Below are positions 10,103 through 21,357 of a stretch of DNA of 64,000 bases, piece after piece. Source of the DNA: Dermatemys mawii (lineage: Eukaryota; Chordata; Testudines; Dermatemydidae); the NCBI GenBank assembly GCA_007922305.1, contig ML677335.1:22353904-22417903 (forward strand), in the 5' to 3' direction. How positions within the stretch are numbered: the stretch's first letter is position 1; the number at the start of each line of letters is the position of its first letter. The notes under the pieces are model-generated. The model was given only the letters and a program-made list of their open reading frames with translations, had not been told where the DNA came from and made no database searches. The position numbers and the translations under genes are program-made.

Positions 10103-11375
10103 TGAATCTTAGAATCATAAAATCATAGAATATTAGGGTTGGAAGAGATCTCAAGAGGTCATCTAGTCGAATGCCCTGCTCAAAGCAGGATCAACACCAA
10201 CTAAATCATCTCAGCCAGGGCTTTGTCACGTCAGACCTTAAAAACTTCTACAGATGGAGATTCCACCACCTCCCTAGGTACCTATTCCACTGTTTCACCA
10301 CCCTCTTAGTGAAATAGTGTTTCCTAATATTCAACCTAAACCTCCCACACTGCAACTTGAGACCATTGCTCTTTGTTCTGTCATCTGCCACCACTGAGAA
10401 CAGCCTCACGCCATCCTCTTTGGAATCCCTCTTCAAGTAGTTGAAGCTTGCTATCAAATCCCTCCTAATTTTTCTCTTCTGCAGACTAAATACTCCCAGT
10501 TCCCTCAGCCTCTCCTCATAAATCATGTGTTCCAGCCCTCTGATAATTTTTGTTATCCTCTGCTGGACCCTCTCCAATTTGTCCACATCCCTTCTGTAGT
10601 AGGGGGACAAAAACTGGCACAATACTCCAGGTGTGGCCTCACCAGTGCCAAATAGAGTGGAATAATCACTTCCATTGATCTGCTGGCAATGCTCCTACTA
10701 ATGCAGCCCAATATGCTGTTAGCCTTCTTGGCAACGAGGGCACACTGCTGATTCATATCCAGCTTCTCATCCACTGTAATCCTCAGGTCCTTTTCTGAAG
10801 AACTTCTGCTTAGCCAGTGAATGGGATTCTTCCTTCCTAAGTGCAGACTCTGCGCTTGTCCTTATTGAACCTCATCAGATTTCTTTTGTCCAGTCCTTCA
10901 ATTTGTCTAAGTCACTCTGGACCCTAATCCTACCCTCCAGCGTATCTACCTCTCCCCGCAGTTTAGTGTAATTTTTGAACTTGTTGAGGGTACATTTAAT
11001 CCCATCATCCAAATCATTGATAAAGATGTTGAACAAAACTGGCCCCAGGACTGACCCTTGGGGCATGCAGCTTGATATCAGCTGCTAACTAGACATTGAG
11101 CCATTGATCACTACCCACTGAGCCCGACAATCTAGCCAGCTTTCTATCCACCTTATAGTCCATTTATCCAAAAAATAGTTTTTTAACTTGCTGACAAGAT
11201 ATTGTGGGAGACTGTGTCAAAAGCTTTGGTAAAGTCAAGATAAATCACATCCACTGCTTTCCCCATATCCATAGAGCCTCATCATATCTCATCATAGAAG
11301 GCAATTAGGTTGGTCAGGCATGACTTGCCCTTCGTGAATTCATGTTGACTGTTCCTGATCAGTCTTCCTGACTAG
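10103..11375 (-). mobile_element. CR1 LINE, 5'-truncated, inserted in the hAT
   Basis: The 3' end lies at the low coordinate with degenerate 8-mer tail units ('agaatcat', 'aaaatcat'). The copy is flanked by 'tgattaaat' at 10094-10102 and 11376-11384, a 9-bp target duplication. Minus-strand frames give the RT C-terminal region ('RLRELGVFSLQKRKIRRDL', '[20 protein letters not shown]') and, further 5', '[20 protein letters not shown]'. The position where the catalytic aspartates are expected reads 'FKNYTKL', so the polymerase site is lost. Several frameshifts separate the parts. Confidence 0.9.
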
Positions 11376-11423
11376 TGATTAAATCATGATTCAACTCAAT
11401 TTTATCTAAATCAAATCCACCCT
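11376..11423 (+). mobile_element. hAT transposon remnant, right end
   Basis: The sequence from the second CR1 target duplication through 'tctaaatcaaatccaccct' is the right terminus of the hAT that starts at 8472. Beyond it the host LTR resumes. Confidence 0.6.
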
Positions 11424-12045
11424 GCTGCAAACAGGACCAGAAAAAGAACTTAGGAAATCTGCCTAAAACAAGATTTAGGGTGAGCAATTAGTACTTGTAA
11501 CCTGTCTCTTTAGTATCTTAAACTTACATTGCATTTTGTTTTATTTGCTGGGTAATCTGCTTTGATCTGTTTGCTATATCTTATAATCACTTAAAACCTA
11601 TCTTTTGTAGTTGATAAACTTTTTTGTTTTCTCTAAAACCAGTTGGTGGAATTCATAACAGGGGAGGAGGGGGAGGAATGCTGTGCATATCTTCCTCCAT
11701 GTTGAGGGAGGAGGCAAATTTAAATGAGTGTATGCTGTACAAATCTCCATGCAGCGCAAGACAACACAATTTTGGGTTTACACTTCAAAGGGAGTGTGCA
11801 CTTGCGTGCTGGGCAGTTCCTTAGTTGAGCTTTCTCATGCAGACCTGATCTCAGCATCTGTGAAACTACAGCAGGTTTGTCCCTACCTGTGTGTGTGTGC
11901 TGGTAAAGTGAAGTTTGAAGCCTGAGGGAGGGTTTGGCTGGTTTGCTTCACCAGCACAGTATAAAGCGAATCTGACTGGCAGGACAGGCGGGCTCAGCAG
12001 TACCCCAGTTTCAGCTGGCACCCCAGGGGGATGTAACCCACTACA
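11424..12045 (+). mobile_element. LTR family 2, part 3 (3' side)
   Basis: Shares with the inverted LTR at 46902-48128 the strings 'ttgttttatttgct' (11536-11549; reverse complement at 47410-47423) and 'cttataatcactta' (11580-11593; reverse complement at 47366-47379). It also shares a 'gataaactt'/'aataaact' polyadenylation-like block and 'ctctaaaaccag'. It ends near '...acccactaca' at 12045, matching the CA terminus of the other copy. Confidence 0.75.
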
Positions 12046-12084
12046 CCCTGATTTTCAATTCATCTTTCAGTATCCATAGGGACA

Positions 12085-13625
12085 TAAACTGATAAACAAA
12101 ATCGAGTAATCCTAAAACCCAATTATCTCTATCTCCCTTCCATCTCTAAATTCATTGACTGTGCAGTGTACAGTTGCTGTCTGGAGTTCCTCTCCTCCAA
12201 TTCTATCCTAGATTTTATCCAATCCAGCTTCTGTCCCTTGCACTCCACTGAAACTGTTCTTGACAAAGTGTCTAATGATCTCTTCCTAGCCAAGCCTCAG
12301 AAGCATCCTCACTCTCCTTGACCTCTACCCTGCCTTTGATACAGTTAAGCATGTTCTTTCTCTTGGAATCTTGTCTTCCCTTGGTATCCATGACTCTGTC
12401 CTCTCTTGGTTCTCTTCCTAATCATTCCTTCAGCGTATCCATTGCGGGATCTGCTTCACCCCCACCTTTCTATGGGGTTCCACAGGGTTCTGTCCTTGCT
12501 TTCTTTCTCTTCTCCCTCTTTATCTTGTCTCTGGATAATTGTATCCACAAACACAAATTTAAAAAATAGCTCTGTGCTGATGACTCACAGATCAACCTTT
12601 CTACTCCAGACATGTCTCTTGCAGTCCAAACTAAAATCTCAGCCTGTCTCTCTGACATCTCCTTGTGGATGTTTAGCCATCAGCTCAAGCTCAATATAGC
12701 TAAAACAGAGCTCTTAAGCTCCCCCTGCCCCGCAAGCTATCCCTGCTACTTCCTTTCTCAATCACTGTGGACAACCCTCCATCTTGTGTCCCACTCAGGC
12801 CCCTAGCATGGGCATCATCTTTGACTCAGACATCTCTCTAGGTCCTCACATCATGACTATGTCTAATCTTTTTCCTGATTCTATCTGCATAACATCTCTA
12901 AGACACACCCTTTCCAAACCATCCACACAGATAAAACTGTCATCCAGGATCTCATAATTTTGCATCTAAACTACTGCAGCAGCCTTTTCTCTGGGCTTGA
13001 CAAATGCAATTATGCACCTCTCATACCCATTCAGAATGTTGCTGCAAAGATTATTTTCCTAGCCTGTCAACCTGATCATGTCATGTCTCTCTTTGCATCC
13101 CTCCACTGGCTCCCCTTCTCCATTACATCAAACATAAATGGGTTGTCTTCACTTGTTATGCATGCCCTTCACAATCTATTCCTGTCTTCCCTTTGCTATT
13201 GAGAGATAAACTCCTACCTCTGATTGGCCAATGATGCCAGTCTTCATTGTCCACTAGTTACATTTTCAAATGAGCACTTTGTGCTTTCCCTTGTGCTGCC
13301 CTTCACACTTGAGAGGAGCTCCCCTTAAACATCCACAAAGCTATGTCATTATCCTCCTTCAAGTCTCTCCTTAAAACTCTCCTTTGGTGTGCCGCCTACC
13401 CAAAACTTGATAGGGGTAGACCACTGATACCACTGCCTATGATGCTGACCAATACTGTCTCATAGTCCCTTATACTCCCCTGTCCATCTGTTCTCTCTTG
13501 TCTTGCATTTAGATTGTAAGCTCTTTGGGGCAGGAACTTTCTTTTTTCGATGTTTGTAGAGTGCCTAGCACAATGGAGTCCTGGGTCTATGACTGGGGCT
13601 CCTAAGTATTATGGTAATACAAAGA
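12085..13625 (+). mobile_element. L2-type LINE with degenerate reverse transcriptase
   Basis: Plus-strand frames carry 'YGVPQGSVLAFFLFSLFI' (12318-12569), preceded by a block resembling F-C-P-L-H-S-T-E-T and 'FDTVKHVLSLGILSSLG'. Then come an 'ADDSQI'-like block and 'SLWMFSHQLKLNIAKTELL' (12612-12806), the order expected in an L2 reverse transcriptase. After 12960 the frame holds the C-terminal region ('LNYCSSLFSGL'). The 3' end has 'ttgtaagctctttggggcag' (13515-13534) and 'tagagtgcctagcacaatgg', the L2 3' UTR signature. Multiple frameshifts show it is long dead. Confidence 0.85.
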
Positions 13626-13905
13626 ATGAAGACGAAACTCAATATCCAATACAGCGTGACCCAGAAGAGCTAGGGGAAATTTTTATGTCCTTTCCCCACT
13701 GAGAGAGCTGCCCAGCATTATTAACAAGCCCAGATGACTGCATCAGCTTTTTCTCTGTTTTAAATCTGGTTCTTACATACTGAATTGCAGCCACCATCTT
13801 TGTATCTGGCATCCTACACCTAGACAGGGTTCTCTTCGGCGTCTGCTCAGAGGGATCACAGGCTGTTCTGTAGCTTCCTTCCTTTCCATAAACTATCCAT
13901 TATGG

Positions 13906-14113
13906 CAGGCCTGCACAACTCGGAAAGCAGCGAGGGCCATATTGCTGCAAAAAAACCAGCTGTGGGCCGAAAAGCCTCACCCTTGCCCCACCCCCATCTG
14001 CTTCCCCCCACCCCACCACTTGGCTTGCCCCACCCCTACTAACCCCCCGCGGGCCACGCAGTGAGCCCGTGTGGGCCGCATGTGGCCCCGGGGCCACATG
14101 TTGTGCAGGCCTG
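13906..14113. mobile_element. GC-rich miniature hAT-like element with perfect target duplication
   Basis: Perfect 14-bp inverted termini 'caggcctgcacaac' and 'gttgtgcaggcctg' are flanked by identical 8-mers 'cattatgg' at 13898-13905 and 14114-14121. The 8-bp duplication and short imperfect termini fit hAT. The interior is C/G-rich and non-coding. A 65-codon frame across it is a shadow. Confidence 0.9.
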
Positions 14114-14121
14114 CATTATGG

Positions 14122-15095
14122 CTTACTGCACCATGGTGTTGTCTGGTATATAGTCCAGGCTACCTCTTCAGTAAATGAATAACCACTACATAAGTATTAC
14201 AGGGTTTATATCTCTGTAGTTTTTAGCCACTAGAGGGTGATGTTATCTAACACATTTGAAAAGTTTGGCATTCCATCCAAGAGGGGGTAGTGGTACATGT
14301 ACACAGTAGCCATGACATTAAAAACTGAGAGTCTATTTGGTTACAGGGCTAGAAACTGGGAATTGGGCCCAGGTTTCCCACCTGACAGTCCAGAGAATTA
14401 ATTACTAAGCCAGAAGGGAGATAGAAAATCTAATACTAAATATAAATACTCTTGAACGCTTTTTTACTGTGGTTTCAAACTGGAAGTGCAGAAGGGCATT
14501 AAATGTGCTTATGATAATCATTAAATTGTAGTGTCTAGCATAACTGGTAATTAAACTATTTCACTGAAAGTTTTTGCTCTTATTAACATTCAGCTAGTCA
14601 GTCTGCAGGGATGTGGAAAGGATGGCAGAATGAGCTGAGATGCACAACATACCATATGACATAGAGGAAATTATATAGTGTACAGGACATCAGGCAAAAA
14701 CTACTCGGTATCTTTCCCCAGACACAAAGATTCCAATATTTAGGTTCAAGTATACTCTGAAAAGTGGTATTGTTAAAATGATATGAGGCCCAGATGGTTC
14801 TTCTCATTGACAGCAGTGAAAACTTACCTGGAACCTGAAAGCTGGGTTCTTTCTGCTTCTTATACTGTCATCAAAAATACAGATTCTGCACTAGATCTGG
14901 CTAACACTTATGCAGATGAGCAGTAGCAGGAAAGAGGAGAGAGCCTTCCCTGCTTGTGCAGCTTGCATAAGGGTCAAGCAGAATTTCAGATCCTGAGCTC
15001 AGTGATAATTCTTTTCTAACAGGGACTGGAGAAGAGTGGCAGGCTCCACCCCACTATGCTGAGAAGAATATGTAGCATCCCTTGAAGGAGGTGAC
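14122..15095. other. mostly unique sequence with a possible SINE fragment
   Basis: The segment around 14340-14425 ('gggctagaaactgggaattg' ... 'ccaggtttcccacctgacag') resembles a decayed tRNA-derived/MIR-like SINE. Otherwise nothing is recognised. Confidence 0.4.
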
Positions 15096-15099
15096 AGTT

Positions 15100-17090
15100 T
15101 CACAGAATCATAAGACTGGGAGGGGCCTTGATAGGTCATCTAGCCCAGTCCTCTGCAGGACTGGAGGCAGGACTAAGTATTATCTAGACCAGCCACGACA
15201 GGGGTTTGTCTAACCTACTCTGAAAAACATTCAGTGATGGAGACTCCACAACCTCAGTTGTTCCAGTTCTTAACTACCTTTAGAGTTAAGAAGCTTTTCC
15301 TAATGTGACAAAGAGTCTTGTAGCACCTTATAGACTAACAGATGTTTGGGATCATAAGCTTTCGTGGGCTAAGACCCACTTCATCAGATGAAATTTTCCT
15401 AATGTGTAACCTAAATCTTCTGTGCTGCAATTTAAGCCCATTGCTTCTTGTCCTGTCCTCAGGGGTTAAGGAGAACAATTTATCATTCTCTGCTTTATAA
15501 CAACAACTTTTGACATACTTGAAGACCATTATCGTGTACCCTCTTGATCTTCTCTTCTCCAGACTAAACAAACCCAATTTTTCCAATCTTTCTCTGTAGG
15601 TCATGTTTTCTAGACTTTTCATTATTTTTGTTGCTCTCCTCTGGACTTTGTCCAATTTTTCCATATGTTGCCTGAACATCACAGTACTCCAGTTGAGGCC
15701 TTATCTGTGCTGAGTAGAGTGGGAGAATTACTTCTTGTGTCTTGCTTACAACTCTCCTGCTAATACATACCACAATGATGTTCACTTTTATTGCAACATT
15801 ATTACATTGTTGACTCACATTTAGTTTGTGTTCCATTATAACCCCCAAATCCTTCCTAGGAAATCATTTCCTATTTTGTATTTTCTAAGTATAATACTTT
15901 GCATTTGTCCTTACTGAATTTCATCCTATTTAATTCGGACAATTCTTCCAGTTTGTCAAGACTGTTTTGAATTCTAATCCTGTCCTCCAAAGTGCTTGCA
16001 AAACCTCCCAGCTTGGTTTCATCTGCAAACTTTAAGTTTATTCTTTACGCTGTTATCCTAATCATTATGAAGATGTTGCCTAGAACCAGACCCAGGACAG
16101 ATCCCTGAAGGACCCCACTTGATATGCCCTTCCAGCTCAACTGTGTACCATTGACAACAACTCCCTGTGAATGATTTTCCAGGCTGTTGTGGCTATATTT
16201 CTCTGGTTTGTTTATGAGAAGGTCATGTGAGGCAGCACCAAAAGCCTTATTAAAGTCAACATCTACTGCTTTCCCCCTTATCCACAAGGCTTGTTCCTCT
16301 GTCAAAGAAGGACAGTGGGTTAGTTTGACATGATTTGTTCATAACAAAATTATGTTGACGGTTACCTGTTTGATTATTTGCTCCATTAAGTTTCCGGATA
16401 CCGAAGTTAAGATGACTGGTCTATAATTCTCTGGGTTGTCCTTATTCCTCTTTTTATAGATAGGTACTATATTTGCCCTGTTCCTGTCCTCTGCGAGTTC
16501 TCAGAGATCTTCACTAATGGCTCAGTTATAATAAACTAACAAACTCTTCAGCCAGTTCTTTCAGTATTGTAGTACCTATTTCATCAGGCCCCGCCACCTT
16601 GAAGACATCTATCTTGTCAAAGTTATTCTTAACTTGTTCTTTCTCTATTTTAGTCTCAGATCCTACCCCATTTACACTGATGTTCATTATATTAGTCTTC
16701 CAATCACTGCTAACTTTGTGGTGAAAATTGAAACAAAAATGGCATTTAACATTTCATCCATTGCTGTGTTTTCTGTTATTGTCTTTCCCCCTCTTCTAAT
16801 AATGGGCCTATCCTGTCCCTGGTCTTCCTCTTACTTCTCATGTATTTGTAAAATGCTTTCTTGTCACCCTTTATATTCCTGCTAGTTTAACGTCATTTTG
16901 TGCCTTGGCCTTTCTTATTTTGACCGTATATGCTTGTGTTGGTTTTTTATATTCATCCTTTGTAATTTGACCTAGTTTCTACTTCTTATATGATTCTTTG
17001 TTGAGTTTCAGGTCATTGATGATCTAAGCCTCTTACTATACTTCCTGCCTTTCCTATTCATTGGGGTAGTTTGCTTTTGTGCCATCAGTA
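15100..17090 (-). mobile_element. CR1 LINE, long degenerate copy
   Basis: The 3' end is at low coordinate ('cacagaatcataagactggg'). Minus-strand frames give 'YRERLEKLGLFSLEKRRSRG' and 'LKLQHRRFRLHIRKI' (15335-15682), 'VIMEHKLNVSQQC' (15564-15848), and 'GVLQGSVLGLVLGNIFI' with 'DVDFNKAFGAASHDLL' (16045-16305). These are RT palm motifs in the expected order. The region to about 17090 is further 5' ORF2 sequence. The catalytic aspartate pair is not readable. A short repeat inserted at 15308-15393 splits the 3' portion. Confidence 0.85.
15308..15393 (+). mobile_element. short retroposon inserted in the CR1, 13-bp target duplication
   Basis: 'acaaagagtcttgtagcacc' through 'cacttcatcagatgaaa' belongs to the same short repeat family as 53128 and 24768. 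Identical 13-mers 'ttttcctaatgtg' flank it (15295-15307 and 15394-15406). Deleting the insert restores continuous CR1 sequence. It lacks the family's 5' segment ('gtagccgtgttagtctg'), so it is 5' truncated. Long duplication plus 5' truncation indicates LINE-mediated retroposition. Confidence 0.85.
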
Positions 17091-18841
17091 ATGGCACAAA
17101 AAAAATGCTAACTCTCATGAACTCCTTTTTGTATGCTTCTCTGCACAATGGGGAGCTCCAAGAGGCTTTTTACTTCTTAAGTCAGAATATCTGGTTCTGC
17201 ATCACCCCACTGGCACAAAAGCAAATTACCCTGAGCCAAGCTGAGTAGTGTGGTGATGCTAAACATGAAGCAGAATATACTGCAGCTAAATTGCTGTGCT
17301 AACAGGAGTAAAAGATTTTGCTTGACTATAAGTGAGAATATATTATGTGCTTGGAGAACTCTCAGACAGACTGAGTAAAAAAAAGTGATGTTTTTAATAT
17401 GCTAGTCATTTTTCTAAACAAACTGGCCCTTTACAATAAAGTTAGTTTATTCTTTCCCCATTTCAATTTAAAACACCACTGTAATGCTAGTTTCCTTTTG
17501 TACTGGAGACCAGCAAACAGAACAAGAGTATCAAACGGGTACTAGATGAAGGAGAAAGGAGTAAGGAAGCAGTCATAAATGCCACAGAGGATTCAGAGAG
17601 CTGCTAGGAGTTTTGGGGAGAGGGCCCCTCCAAAAGCTGGAGGGGACATATGAGAGATCCTGAGTAACAGGGTGATCCAAAGATGTGTCAGAAGTAGGAG
17701 AAACATTAGGAAGGTTTGCAGATAAAGTCAAGGAAGTTGTAAGTGGGTCAAAAAAAGCAACAGCAAGAGGAATGGGGGAAGCAGAGAATATTAATGTTAT
17801 TTTGACTTTTTCTTGTGTCCAAGATAATGGTCTAATCCCAAGGCTGGTCAGCTTCCTTATTCGTTTAAATTGCTGCTACATAAATCTCTTCTAATGGGGA
17901 GCCCAGGGCAAACAAGCCCGGTTTGATTTATCTTTCCCTAACAATGTTGCACTTCTACAGTTGAGTGTCCTGTAAGAAATCATCTCTAATAAATCCAGTG
18001 CATTTAACAGGTGAGTTTGATCAGATCTTCTTGTTACTGAATGTCTGGTTAGAAGAATGAAATTACACGAGGCTGGTTTTATTTTTGCTGTAATCAGTGA
18101 CTCTAGCATGAAAGTTTCAAGGACCATATAAGACATTTATGTAGATGGAGAAAAAAACAGCTGACTGCGCTGAGTTTGAAACACACAAAATTAGAAAGAA
18201 GAACACTGACAAATTCTTCTAATAAATTCATGAGCTTTTTTTCAAGTCACCATGGTACATGACAAGAGCACCAATGGAAGAGGCTTGTTGTAACAAGAAA
18301 GATAAGAGCACCACAGCCTCCTGTCATGCCTATTTCAGACATCCTATTGTATATTTTGCCCTTTAGAAATGTTTGTGATGATGGGGAAGAAAAGCAAAGC
18401 AAATTGCTGCTCTCTTCTGTCTTCAGAAATCTACTTGTTGCAGAGAAACACAGCCAGCAAAACCTACACTCAAGCCTACAGCCCACAAAAGAAAGAAGTA
18501 GCAAAGGGAGAGGGAGGCAAACCAGCTTTTAGGAATTAACTGAATTGCTGTGCTAATAAATGTTTTCTGTCAATCAGGCTGTCGGGTATTTGTATTTTAA
18601 TGACACGCAGTGCTCAAGGTTACATTGTGCCATCTCATGCAATTCACTGGAAGATGGCTTCTCTCTTGAATTAAATGCAGCTATTTCCACCATCACCCCC
18701 TTTAGTTTTTGTGCAGCAGCTGTGAAAGGTGGAGATTGCAGTCTGGTATTTACACACAGAAAAGGTCGAGTACCACCAGTTACAGTGACAACTAGCTTCC
18801 CTCCATGTTCCTCCTCTCTGATCTTCAGGGACTTTCTTTAG
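17091..18841. other. no recognised feature (about 1.75 kb)
   Basis: Short open frames only (up to 93 codons at 18560-18841, no domain). It lies on the low-coordinate side of the receptor exon, so it is probably intron or flank of that minus-strand gene. Confidence 0.5.
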
Positions 18842-18888
18842 AGAATCATAGAATATCAGGGTTGGAAGGGACCTCAGGAGGTCATCTT
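18842..18888 (-). mobile_element. CR1 3'-end scrap
   Basis: 'gaatcatagaatatcagggt' followed by 'tggaagggacctcaggaggt' is a very short CR1 3' terminus with almost the consensus spelling. It breaks off after 'catctttgtc'. Confidence 0.8.
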
Positions 18889-21045
18889 TGTCAGGCCTGA
18901 TTGGTAAGAAGGGAGTTCATTCTTCAGGCCTAGTCAGTCTTATGTCTCTCTGCTGAGATTACCACAAGGGTGCCAATGGGTGCCAAGTATGGCTATTGTT
19001 TTATCATATGACTACTTGCCCACACAAATTGGTCTGAAACCATGAATTTCTAGATCTGTTTCGCTGTACTCTTTCAGTTCTGATATAATTTCACACATTT
19101 ACATTGCCAAGGAAACCTTTCCAATCTTTGAAGGATGAGAAAGAAGATACTGCTAAAGGCAGGGAGACTGCCATACAGTGGATCTGAATTGTCAATATTT
19201 TAAGCTCTTATTTCAGGAAATCCACTGTGGTGTTTTATGGGCTCCCATAGGGGGAGTTCTCTCCACCATCACCCTGCTAGTATTGCTTCTGAGGCGGCTT
19301 ATGTTAGGTGTTCTGCAAATGACACTGGAGTTAGGAAATAAACTGGCATGTTCTTGATGTGGCTAACAGGTGTTGGAAGAGGGATGGGAAGAAGAGGAGA
19401 TCCAAAAGAGAAAAACTGGCTCTCTCATTGGACCTTCACAGCATTTAAAATTCCACTGCAGACTGCTGCTGCTGCCTCCTGCCAATGCTATTCTGGGTTT
19501 AGCAAACCTTTATGGCATCATAGTTGCCCACTGGGTTATAATTTGTTTGTTTACCATGATCTCCTGAAAGCCAGCAATATATAATTCATCCAGAAATGGT
19601 CAGCTGCAAAATAAAATATAAAGAAGTGAAAATACAGATACTTCCTCCCCAACCCAGCTCCCAAATACATGGGATAGAGGGCCCACTTTTGCCACTAACA
19701 TCTGCACTAGAAGTTCCTGCTCTTTTATCTCTTTAAGAGTTGGTATAACTCTGCCTTCTTGTGTAGGAAATAGATATTTGTGCAGAGTTTCTGCATTACT
19801 GGCTTGATTCCCTCTAATGTCACAAACTGTAGAAAGTCAGATGGGATTTCTGTCTTCAGATTGCTCAGAAGAGATATAGGTAGATCAGAGTTGCCAAGTC
19901 TTGCACTATTTGATGCTTTCATTAAAGCCGCAGCTTCTAGAGTTATATAATATATGAGCATCTCAGGAGATTCTTTTTTTAGACAATTTTCTAGTCCTCA
20001 CGGTTACAGAGAAGAGCTTGAACACATAACTACAGTGTAATCCAAAGGCTCAAAAGTCAAAATGGAAATTAAAAAAAGTCATGATTTTTAAGCCCATTTT
20101 GTGATTTTTTCAGGGCCTGTGTTATTACTTTTGAATGCTTGGGGTTGGTGATACTGAATTTGGTATCCTACCTTTCCATTTAAATCTTTAGATTACAGGA
20201 AAGAAGCAGTTATTATATAGTGAACAAAACCAAAAGGCTAGGCACAGTAGAGGAGCAGTGTGCTGGATGCTTGGTGTGGGAAGAGAAGAGACATGGGTGA
20301 GCTGGTCAGGGAAAGTGGTTGCACAGGCAGCTATTGTGAGCCAGCTCTGTGCAAAAAAGATCTTCAGGATGTTTTTGACATGCCACCTTTAGTGGCCTGG
20401 AGTTATGAATGTATCACATACAGTGCACAAATGTTGGGGCCTGCATGTCTTCATTGGAATGATGTAGACTTGGCAAGGAATGAGCAGGAAGAGCTTGGGG
20501 ATTCTTACTCTGCTACTACTTATACAGTCTGTGAAATGGAACTAAAGGGAGAATATCAGTTTACAGAGTTGCTGGTCCCTTAACCCTCAGAAACAAAAAT
20601 CACAAGATTCAATGCGCAAATCATAATCAGAGATGTTCCTCTCTGCCTGCATTGAAATCCACCTTTGTTTACAATTTTTCCACCAGATCTCATTCAGTAC
20701 TATTCACAGAGGCTCTGCCTTTCTCCCAGTTCCTACAAAAGGGACATCCAAGTCAAAGATCAACATATTCTGCTGGAAGGGCGGAATGGTAGAAATGTGG
20801 AAAAATGTGCCTGAACAACTGAGACTTATGATCCAGGAAGTAGCTGTACCAACATTCTACATTATTTTCCTTCCCACTGGGGCTACTCACTGATGCCTCA
20901 GACTAAGAAAGTCCAACAGTCTCAAACAAATTCCTCCTCCAGTTCCCTCAACCCTTGGGACTCATAGTTCCTAAGCCACTTCTTTCCTTCTCCTCCTCCA
21001 GACTTTTCTTTTGTGATCTGGGTCACTGTTCATTCCCTTGCTCAC
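18889..21045. other. no recognised feature; probable intron of the receptor gene
   Basis: A 107-codon frame at 20260-20583 (+) has no domain I recognise and no supporting signals. On the minus strand I found no candidate for the next NPFF-receptor exon, which should begin with the W-P-F region of extracellular loop 1. The interval is therefore most likely intronic. Confidence 0.5.
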
Positions 21046-21357
21046 CTGTGATCAGGTTGTCCACTAGGGTGGCTGGCATACAGAAGATGCCCACCAGCAG
21101 ATCACTGATGGCCAGGTTGAGAATGAACATGTTGGTGACAGTCCGCATCTGCCGATTCTTCAGCACGATGACGCCTACCAGCATATTGCCAATCATGCAC
21201 ATCAGGAAGATGAAGATGTAGGCCAGGATAAACATGACAGCTATGGGAGAGGAGTGCTGATAGTAAGACGAAAAAGTGTACTTCTCCCTGAAGACCTGGT
21301 TTCTGCTGTCATTCTTGGAGTATTGTGAGCTGCTGTTGGAGGGGAGAAAAGTGTCAC
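21046..21357 (-). CDS. neuropeptide FF receptor family GPCR, single internal exon (NPFFR1-like)
   Basis: The exon encodes 103 full codons plus split codons at both ends. The acceptor is 'ctctttcctgtag' (AG at 21358-21359) and the donor is 'cacag/gtgagc' (GT at 21044-21045). Both introns are phase 1, so the 312-bp exon keeps frame. Residues 1-37 are extracellular with two N-glycosylation sequons (NSS, NDS) and 'FSSYYQHSSP'. TM1 spans about 38-62 with the GN pair, then ICL1 'LKNRQMRTVTN'. TM2 starts near 74 with 'NLAISDLLVG' (the conserved Asp2.50), ending 'CMPATLVDNLIT'. NPFF receptors are Gi/o-coupled receptors for RFamide peptides (NPFF, GnIH/RFRP). The wording fits NPFFR1 better than NPFFR2 (LVDNLIT, SSYYQH), but ICL1 is unusual, so a non-mammalian paralogue is possible. 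No other exon was found. Confidence 0.9.

Noticed and set aside
20260..20583. 107-codon plus-strand frame near the receptor exon
   Set aside because: Strand opposite to the receptor, no known domain, no promoter or splice evidence.
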